From positions 1 to 32,456 of the forward strand of contig CALYAM010000013.1 in the NCBI GenBank assembly GCA_944393565.1: DNA of 32,456 bases, given 5' to 3'. The stretch comes from an uncultured Clostridia bacterium (lineage in GTDB: Bacteria > Bacillota > Clostridia > TANB77 > CAG-508). Below, one piece after another: positions 27,011-32,456 of this stretch. Below the pieces are notes generated by a model. That model was not told the DNA's origin. It was given only the letters and a program-made list of their open reading frames with translations, and did not search any database. The first letter of the stretch is position 1; every line of letters starts with the position of its first letter. A program made the translations under genes and the position numbers.

Positions 27011-28543
27011 CTATATTAAAATTTTTATTTTTTTATTAAATTTTATAGCAAAGTCTTTTTCATGTGCCTTGTGAATAGTCTCTGTTCTATCTAGGATTTC
27101 TCCATCGTAAATTTCAATTTTAATTTCTGTTTCTTCATTTAGGAAATTTACTATAACCTCTTCTAAATGAACTATTTTGCTATCAATTATTTTTAGCATT
27201 ATTTCAAAGTTATATTGTATATCTTGATTTATTATTACTAAAGATTTCAGTTTGCATGCTTTTGTAATTACTTTTTTAGATATATCTAAAATTTTTTCTT
27301 TCAACTCTGCAAAATCTTTCATTCTAATTATAGATTTCTTATTAATTGCTGGTAGCCATAAATAATAACGTGCATTATATATTAATTCGTGCATTTCCTT
27401 TTTTGTCGTAGCTTTTTCAATTTTTAATCTAAAATCATCTAAAAATGCAATTTGCAATTTTATTTGCTCTTTTTCTATTTTGCTTTCTGTAATTTTTTCT
27501 ATATTAACGCTTTCCATTAATTCTATTTGCTCTTCTATTTGTTTTATTTTCTTTATATAGTTTTTGGGCTCTAAAATTTGATTATATTCTTGAAGCTTTT
27601 CAATGAAAGTATCTCTTTCTTTTTCTAATTCCTCTTCTAAATTACTTACACTAAAAAATTTTTTTTCATCTGCTAAGTAAGAATTTCTATCAATAAATTC
27701 TTCTCTTAGTAAATCATTGTCACTTAAGATTTGATCATTTATTTTAATTTTTTCAGCTAAAATTTTTTTATTCTCGTATATTTCTTTTAAAAATTCGCTT
27801 TTATTTTTCATTTTTGCTAATTTTTCTTTTTGGTTTTCTAATTCTTTTTTTATTTTCTTCTTTTTTTCTTTATTTTGTGCTGAATATAAAATACAGAATT
27901 TACAAAAAGCCTGAAAAAAGTTTGGAGCTATGTTTTTTAATTCTTCCAAATAGTTTTTTTCCTTTCTTCTGTCTCTTTTCCATTCATATAAAAAAGAATT
28001 TCCAACCAGCAATCGTAAATTTTGATATATAATAAAAGAATAAATATCATCATGTTTTTCAAAATTGTTATTCCACGACCACCCATCAAAATTAGTTAAA
28101 AGTTCTTTAGTATTCATTTCATACCCATGTATTAAAACTTCTTGTATTGGTTCTTTTATAGAAATATATTCTTCTGATATTAAAAATTCTTTTTTACTTA
28201 TTTCTAATATTGCTTGTAGTAAAGATTCTTCGGTAGGATAGCATTGAATTTCCCCATTTTCATTCCATATTATATGTTGTTTTTCTTCTGCTGTTGGTTT
28301 TATTAAATCTATCTTATTGCATTTATTTTTTATCACATATAAAATGCTTTCCATTATGGTTTCTTTTGGCAGAGTATCTGGCTTTATCATTGCATAATCT
28401 TTATAGCCAACTTCTAGTTTATAAAACATACTTAATAAAAGATTTTTAACTTGGCCTGAAAAATCTTTTGTTTCTAAAATTCCTTCTAGTTCATAATTAT
28501 AGTCTTTTAAATTCAATCGCGAAAACAATTCTTTTTTTGCCAT
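27011..28543 (-). CDS. Unknown coiled-coil protein in the ftsK operon
   Basis: 510 aa. I do not recognise it. No signal peptide or membrane segment. Residues 1-215 seem globular (aromatic-rich, DGWSWNNNFEKHDDIYSF). About 215-375 is a long charged coiled coil, and the rest is mixed, with YNARYYLWLPAINKKSIIRM and a beta-rich end. Short gaps to ftsK (15 bases) and the MBL gene (8 bases), and GGAGG before the ATG, show it is a real operon member. Codon use is like its neighbours and there is no in-frame CGG. A structural or chromosome-linked role would fit the operon but cannot be shown. Confidence 0.8.
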   Translation of the reverse strand: MAKKELFSRLNLKDYNYELEGILETKDFSGQVKNLLLSMFYKLEVGYKDYAMIKPDTLPKETIMESILYVIKNKCNKIDLIKPTAEEKQHIIWNENGEIQCYPTEESLLQAILEISKKEFLISEEYISIKEPIQEVLIHGYEMNTKELLTNFDGWSWNNNFEKHDDIYSFIIYQNLRLLVGNSFLYEWKRDRRKEKNYLEELKNIAPNFFQAFCKFCILYSAQNKEKKKKIKKELENQKEKLAKMKNKSEFLKEIYENKKILAEKIKINDQILSDNDLLREEFIDRNSYLADEKKFFSVSNLEEELEKERDTFIEKLQEYNQILEPKNYIKKIKQIEEQIELMESVNIEKITESKIEKEQIKLQIAFLDDFRLKIEKATTKKEMHELIYNARYYLWLPAINKKSIIRMKDFAELKEKILDISKKVITKACKLKSLVIINQDIQYNFEIMLKIIDSKIVHLEEVIVNFLNEETEIKIEIYDGEILDRTETIHKAHEKDFAIKFNKKIKILI

Positions 28544-28558
28544 TGTCCTCCAACTTTC

Positions 28559-30892
28559 CTATTCTTCTGTTTCTTGATTTTCTTCTGTTTGTTCTATCGG
28601 CGCCATTTTTAACTCCTGCCATTTTTCTTTTGGCATTAGTACCTCTCTTGGTTTACTACCTTGGTAACCTGATATAATTCCTCTTTGTTCCATTTGATCC
28701 ATTATTCTGCCTGCTCTTGCATAACCTACTTTAAATCTTCTTTGAATAAATGATGTTGATGCTTGCCTTGTTTCTACAACAGTGTCTATTGCTTCCATTA
28801 GTAAAGGATCCGTATCATCTTGCCCCTGTTCCTCTTCTAATTCTTTGTCTGTCTTATTTGCATTTTCAATAGACTCTATTATGTCCTCATTGTATTTCAC
28901 CTCACCATTTGACTTTAAAAAGTCTACTATTTTCTCTACTTCTTTATCCGAAATAAATGCTCCTTGGATACGCACTGGTTTATTTACACCAACTGGTGCA
29001 AAAAGCATATCTCCTTTTCCAAGTAAGTTTTCAGCTCCAACACTATCTAATATTGTTCTTGAATCTACACCAGAGGAAACTGCGAATGCAATTCTTGAAG
29101 GTATATTAGCCTTTATTATTCCTGTTATTACATCAACAGATGGTCTTTGTGTTGCAATTACTAAATGCATTCCTGCTGCTCTTGCCATTTGTGCTAATCT
29201 GCAAATAGCATCTTCTACATCGTTTGGTGCAACCATCATTAAGTCAGCGAGCTCATCTATTATAATCACAATTTGTGGTAGTTTTCCTTCTGTTTCTTCT
29301 TTTTCTAGCACCTCATTATACCCTTTAATATCTCTTACGCCTTTTGTTGCAAACAAACTATATCTATTTACCATTTCTTGTACAGCCCATGAAAGAGCTC
29401 CTGCAGCTTTTTTTGGATCTGTTACTACCGGAATTAATAGGTGAGGTATCCCATTATATACTGAAAGTTCAACAACTTTTGGATCCACCATTACAAGTTT
29501 TACTTCACTTGGTTTTGCTTTATATATAATACTTGCAATTAGTGTATTTATACATACACTTTTACCAGAACCTGTTGCTCCAGCTATAAGCACATGTGGC
29601 ATTTTAGCTATATCCGTTACGACTTCTTCTCCTGCAACATTTTTGCCAACAGCAAATGATAATTTTGAACTAGAGTTTTTAAATTTATCTGAATCTATAA
29701 TTTCTCTTAAATGTACAACTTCTTTTTCTTTATTTGGAATTTCAATTCCAACAGCCTGTTTTCCTGGTATAGGTGCTTCAATACGTATGCTTTCAGCCGC
29801 TAAATTCAATGCAATATCATCCGCTAAATTTGCAATTTTGCTTACTCTAACTCCTTCTGCTGGTTTTAATTCATATCTCGTTATAGCAGGTCCCACGGAT
29901 ACATTTTCTACTTTTGCTGAAACCCCAAAACTGTATAACGTCTTTTGCAATTTAGTTGCTGTATCTGTAACCGCTTTTTTCCCTCCCTTTAGTATGCTTG
30001 ATGTTCCCTCTTTCAAAAGTTCAATAGGTGGAAACTCGTAATTTTCTTCTTCAACTGTAAGTGTATGTTCTAATTGTAAAACTTCTCTTGTTTTTTCTTC
30101 TTTTATCTCTTGCTCTTGCTTAAATAGATTTTCTATTTCATTTGGATTATTTTTAGTCTCTGATATCTGTTCTGCATTATGTTTGTGTATTTTGTTTTCT
30201 TTTATATTTCTTCCTAAATTAATTGTAATTTGATCTTCTAATACTTCATCTACAGGTGCTTGTTTTATTTTATTATTTTTTTCTTCTTTTAGTCTTCTTT
30301 TTATTTCCGTTTGTCTTTGTTTTTCTTCTCTTGATTCTTCTTTTTTCTCTTCAACTTTTTCTACTGCGTTTGATAAAATTTGTGAAGGCTTTATTCCAAA
30401 TACAAAAACAGCTAATACAGCCAATGCCCCTACTGCTAAAATCACTGTACCTATACTTCCAATTGATTTTATAAGAGGTATTGATACAATTGTGCCAATT
30501 GCACCTCCCCCTATATCTTTTGTTCCCAAGTCATAGCCTTGAATTACTGTTTCTTTAAAACTCAATTCTTGGTTAATGTGCCCCTCTGTAATTTGGTAAG
30601 TCGTCATAATAATCGCCAAGCTAAGCAGCAAAACTCCGCATTGTACAAATTTTGATATTAAATATTCTTTATTATCACATGCAATATAAATAGCAAGTCC
30701 AAATGTTGCAATAGGTAACAAATATTTTATGAATCCCATAATTCCACCAAGTGTTGGACTTAACATTTTACCAACTGTTCCTGTTTCTGCATATATTAGC
30801 ACCGCTAATAAAATGCTACATATTATAAGCAATACAATTACTACATCTCCTGTTAAAAATTTCTTTTTACTCTTTTTTCTCCTTCTAGCCAT
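28559..30892 (-). CDS. ftsK: DNA translocase FtsK/SpoIIIE
   Basis: 777 aa. Four membrane segments lie in residues 1-170, then a charged linker (about 170-290, E/K/R-rich), and the motor with [14 protein letters not shown] (Walker A), [13 protein letters not shown] (Walker B) and [17 protein letters not shown]. The C-terminal gamma winged helix ([25 protein letters not shown]) reads KOPS/SRS-type DNA sequences. It pumps chromosomal DNA through the division septum. GGGAGG lies before the ATG. It heads the long minus-strand gene series down to the pilin-like gene. There is no in-frame CGG. Confidence 0.96.
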   Translation of the reverse strand: MARRRKKSKKKFLTGDVVIVLLIICSILLAVLIYAETGTVGKMLSPTLGGIMGFIKYLLPIATFGLAIYIACDNKEYLISKFVQCGVLLLSLAIIMTTYQITEGHINQELSFKETVIQGYDLGTKDIGGGAIGTIVSIPLIKSIGSIGTVILAVGALAVLAVFVFGIKPSQILSNAVEKVEEKKEESREEKQRQTEIKRRLKEEKNNKIKQAPVDEVLEDQITINLGRNIKENKIHKHNAEQISETKNNPNEIENLFKQEQEIKEEKTREVLQLEHTLTVEEENYEFPPIELLKEGTSSILKGGKKAVTDTATKLQKTLYSFGVSAKVENVSVGPAITRYELKPAEGVRVSKIANLADDIALNLAAESIRIEAPIPGKQAVGIEIPNKEKEVVHLREIIDSDKFKNSSSKLSFAVGKNVAGEEVVTDIAKMPHVLIAGATGSGKSVCINTLIASIIYKAKPSEVKLVMVDPKVVELSVYNGIPHLLIPVVTDPKKAAGALSWAVQEMVNRYSLFATKGVRDIKGYNEVLEKEETEGKLPQIVIIIDELADLMMVAPNDVEDAICRLAQMARAAGMHLVIATQRPSVDVITGIIKANIPSRIAFAVSSGVDSRTILDSVGAENLLGKGDMLFAPVGVNKPVRIQGAFISDKEVEKIVDFLKSNGEVKYNEDIIESIENANKTDKELEEEQGQDDTDPLLMEAIDTVVETRQASTSFIQRRFKVGYARAGRIMDQMEQRGIISGYQGSKPREVLMPKEKWQELKMAPIEQTEENQETEE

Positions 30893-30923
30893 TCTTTATC
30901 CTCCCTAAAAAAGTTTACACCAT

Positions 30924-30952
30924 TTAATAAAAAAATGCTAGGAATTTGTTAA
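30924..30952 (-). promoter_or_regulatory. Possible promoter of the ftsK operon
   Basis: TTAACA (30952-30947), 17 bases, TATTAA (30929-30924), 32 bases before the ftsK ATG. Both boxes are one or two bases off consensus in AT-rich DNA. Confidence 0.45.
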
Positions 30953-30973
30953 AATTTTAATGATTTTAAAAAA

Positions 30974-31006
30974 ACTTTCGTAAAATTACATGATTTTTAC
31001 GAAAGT
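30974..31006 (-). terminator. Terminator of the rsmD operon
   Basis: A perfect 12-bp stem ACTTTCGTAAAA (30974-30985) with TTTTACGAAAGT (30995-31006), followed on the minus strand by a run of T. Confidence 0.9.
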
Positions 31007-31018
31007 CTATTTTCTCTT

Positions 31019-31456
31019 TTATTTTAATTCTTTACGGTTGTTTTGAATTGTTTTTAAAGCTTCTTCTAATGTAGCTTCTAATTCCATAAGCACATTATCT
31101 GCATAATCTTTTGTTCCTTTAGAAATTTCTCTAGACATTTCATTAGCAGTTTCAATTATTTCAGCTTTTTGCTCGTATGCTTTTCGCGTAATTTCATGTT
31201 CATCAATCATTGCAATAATACGATTTTCTGCTTCTTTTACAATTCCATCTGCTTCTTTTTGTGCTTCCTCAATAATACGCTGTCTTTCTTCTTTTATCCA
31301 TTTTGCTTGTTTTAATTCATCTGGAAGCTTTAGCCTAATCTCTTTTATTATCTCCAATAGTTCTTCTTTGTCCACAATACCTTTTCCTGAAAAAGGTATG
31401 CTCTTACTTCTTTCCAAAATATCTTCTAATGTCTCAAGTAATGTAAATATTTCCAT
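31019..31456 (-). CDS. Small coiled-coil protein next to rsmD
   Basis: 145 aa, almost wholly helical and charged, with a coiled coil over about 48-145 (KWIKEERQRIIEEAQKEADG). It resembles the short DivIVA-like or ATP-synthase-b-like proteins often annotated beside rsmD in Clostridia; no function is established that I can name. It starts 7 bases after the rsmD stop, after AAGGGG, so the two are co-transcribed. There is no in-frame CGG. Confidence 0.75.
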   Translation of the reverse strand: MEIFTLLETLEDILERSKSIPFSGKGIVDKEELLEIIKEIRLKLPDELKQAKWIKEERQRIIEEAQKEADGIVKEAENRIIAMIDEHEITRKAYEQKAEIIETANEMSREISKGTKDYADNVLMELEATLEEALKTIQNNRKELK

Positions 31457-31463
31457 CAGTATG

Positions 31464-32021
31464 TTACCCCTTTCGATTTAAAAATACGAGTCTCACACGA
31501 CCATATTTTTTAATCTTCAAAATATTAATTTTAATTTGCTCTATCTGTTTTATTTTATCTTCAGAATCTGTTTCAACTATTATTATTCCATTCTCACTTA
31601 GTAAATTTTCTGTTATTATATAATTAATTGCTTTTATATCGAAATCGGTAGCATATGGTGGATCTAAAAAAATAATATCAAAAACATTTTTCTCTTCTTT
31701 TAATTTATTAAGTGCTACCTTATAGTCGGCCATCATTACTCTTGTTTTATTTTCACATTTTGCCTTATTTATATTTTTTTTTATTATACTTATTGCTTCT
31801 TTTGAATTATCGCAAAGTATTACTTCTTTTGCCCCTCTGCTTAGCGATTCCAATGCCAATGCACCAGAACCAGAAAACAAATCTAATACTTTAGCTTCAA
31901 GTACTTGGTTTTGTATTATGCTAAACAATGCTTCTTTTACTCTGTCCAAAGTTGGTCTTGTATTTTTTCCTTCTAAAGTAAATAATTTTGTACCTCGTGC
32001 TTCTCCGCTAATAATTCTCAT
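31464..32021 (-). CDS. rsmD: 16S rRNA (guanine-966-N2)-methyltransferase RsmD
   Basis: 185 aa, normal length. MRIISGEARGTKL, TRPTLDRVKEALFSII, the SAM motif VLDLFSGSGALALE (about 46-59) and the catalytic FLDPPYATD (about 118-126). It methylates G966 of 16S rRNA in the small-subunit P-site region. The usual partner coaD is not in the window. AGAGG lies before the ATG. There is no in-frame CGG. Confidence 0.95.
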   Translation of the reverse strand: MRIISGEARGTKLFTLEGKNTRPTLDRVKEALFSIIQNQVLEAKVLDLFSGSGALALESLSRGAKEVILCDNSKEAISIIKKNINKAKCENKTRVMMADYKVALNKLKEEKNVFDIIFLDPPYATDFDIKAINYIITENLLSENGIIIVETDSEDKIKQIEQIKINILKIKKYGRVRLVFLNRKG

Positions 32022-32047
32022 AATTTACCTCTGTAAATGATATTATT

Positions 32048-32075
32048 ATTTTATAAAAAAACAAAGATATGTCAA
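32048..32075 (-). promoter_or_regulatory. Probable promoter of rsmD
   Basis: A perfect minus-strand -35 (TTGACA, 32075-32070), 16 bases, TAAAAT (32053-32048), 26 bases before the ATG. From 32076 to 32260 I see no gene. Confidence 0.55.
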
Positions 32076-32260
32076 TAATATTAACACAATTGTAATATAT
32101 ATTTAACACTCTTGTAATAATTTCAGCTACATATCTTGTATTATACCTTATTTTTTCCGATTTGGCAATATATTTACGTAATAATTCTTTCTCTTAAAAA
32201 CAAATTAATTTTTAAATGATAATAAAAATATCGTACCTTTAAACCATATAATTTCCCTAA

Positions 32261-32418
32261 AATAAGAAAGGCATTTCGCAGGGCTAGTCTCTGGAGCAAC
32301 AGCGAAATACATGTCCTCGCTTTGTGCTCGGACGGCCCAAGGAAGCCTAACCTTGTTGTATACGGAAAAATCGTTAAAAACACTGAAATATCAAAGAAAA
32401 ATCCGATTTTTCCTATAC
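32261..32418. repeat. 158-bp direct-repeat unit, GC-richer and foldable
   Basis: The first 38 bases (32261-32298) recur exactly at 32419-32456, 158 bases on, so this is one complete unit of a direct repeat. It contains hairpins: ATTTCGC (32273-32279) with GCGAAAT (32302-32308) enclosing GCT/AGC, and a GTCC/GGAC stem further on. Its end has the palindromic GAAAAATC/GATTTTTC near 32396-32412. Base composition is richer in G and C than the flanks. It could be a structured RNA or a mobile repeat. A short minus-strand open frame across it looks like chance. Confidence 0.8.
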
Positions 32419-32456
32419 AATAAGAAAGGCATTTCGCAGGGCTAGTCTCTGGAGCA
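32419..32456. repeat. Start of a second copy, cut by the window end
   Basis: All 38 bases are identical to 32261-32298. The array length beyond the window is unknown. Confidence 0.9.

Noticed and set aside
28782-29444. 220-residue plus-strand open frame
   Set aside because: It mirrors the ftsK motor domain on the other strand and is Ser/Ile/Phe-rich with no recognisable family.
32174-32383. 69-residue minus-strand open frame at the right edge
   Set aside because: It runs through the 158-bp repeat and its composition follows the repeat; there is no ribosome site or family.

Overview
This is low-GC, AT-rich DNA with strong Gram-positive type promoters (TTGACA/TATAAT-like with 17-base spacers), AGGAGG-type ribosome sites and Clostridia-like gene order: ylxM-ffh-rpsP-khpA-rimM-trmD-rplS, tsaE-tsaB-rimI, radA-disA, ftsEX with M23 hydrolases. 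I infer an uncultured (possibly gut) lineage of Clostridia; no rRNA is present to prove it.

Layout. 1-1510: the end of a tRNA-Phe, then an isolated PIN-domain gene with its own promoter and terminator. 1531-6885 (minus): a cell-wall remodelling group, ftsE-ftsX, two tandem coiled-coil M23 hydrolases and a CtpA-type protease. 7068-9028 (minus): a two-subunit transketolase and tRNA-Gly(UCC). 9174-13155 (plus): tsaE-tsaB-rimI-lonB. 13223-13459 (plus): an unknown small gene with a strong promoter. 13527-17576 (minus): the ylxM/ffh/ribosomal/tRNA-modification operon. 17864-30892 (minus): a long gene series from ftsK through an unknown coiled-coil gene, an MBL-fold ribonuclease, a GH15 glucoamylase, radA, disA, a membrane cyclophilin and a pilin-like surface protein with a lectin-like C terminus. 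31019-32021 (minus): a coiled-coil protein and rsmD. 32261-32456: one complete and one truncated copy of a 158-bp direct repeat, running off the window.

Main discovery. Six conserved genes (ftsE twice, lonB, rimM, ffh, radA twice, GH15 glucoamylase) are interrupted, and all eight interruptions have the same form. A CGG codon sits in the reading frame, and the family consensus resumes only if the C is skipped, or CGGN is read as one four-base codon. The residue then obtained is glycine in all eight cases, including invariant glycines of the FtsE Walker A and DEPTG motifs and of the RadA motifs. The base after CGG can be A, C, G or T. By eye I found no other in-frame CGG in these genes or in the other 22 non-exceptional protein genes of the window. 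The only CGG codons that must be read as ordinary triplets are one in the PIN gene and two in the unknown small ORF. Essential genes such as ffh cannot plausibly all be pseudogenes, so I infer that this organism reads CGGN as glycine through +1 recoding, either by a quadruplet-decoding tRNA or by a shift at an unassigned CGG. I do not know of a published description of this.

Secondary points of interest are a possible diversity-generating-retroelement target domain at the end of the pilin-like protein, an acidic tail on ribosomal protein L19, a C27-A43 mismatch in tRNA-Gly, and early CGG codons in the two exceptional ORFs that would convert each into a 13-residue peptide if recoded.
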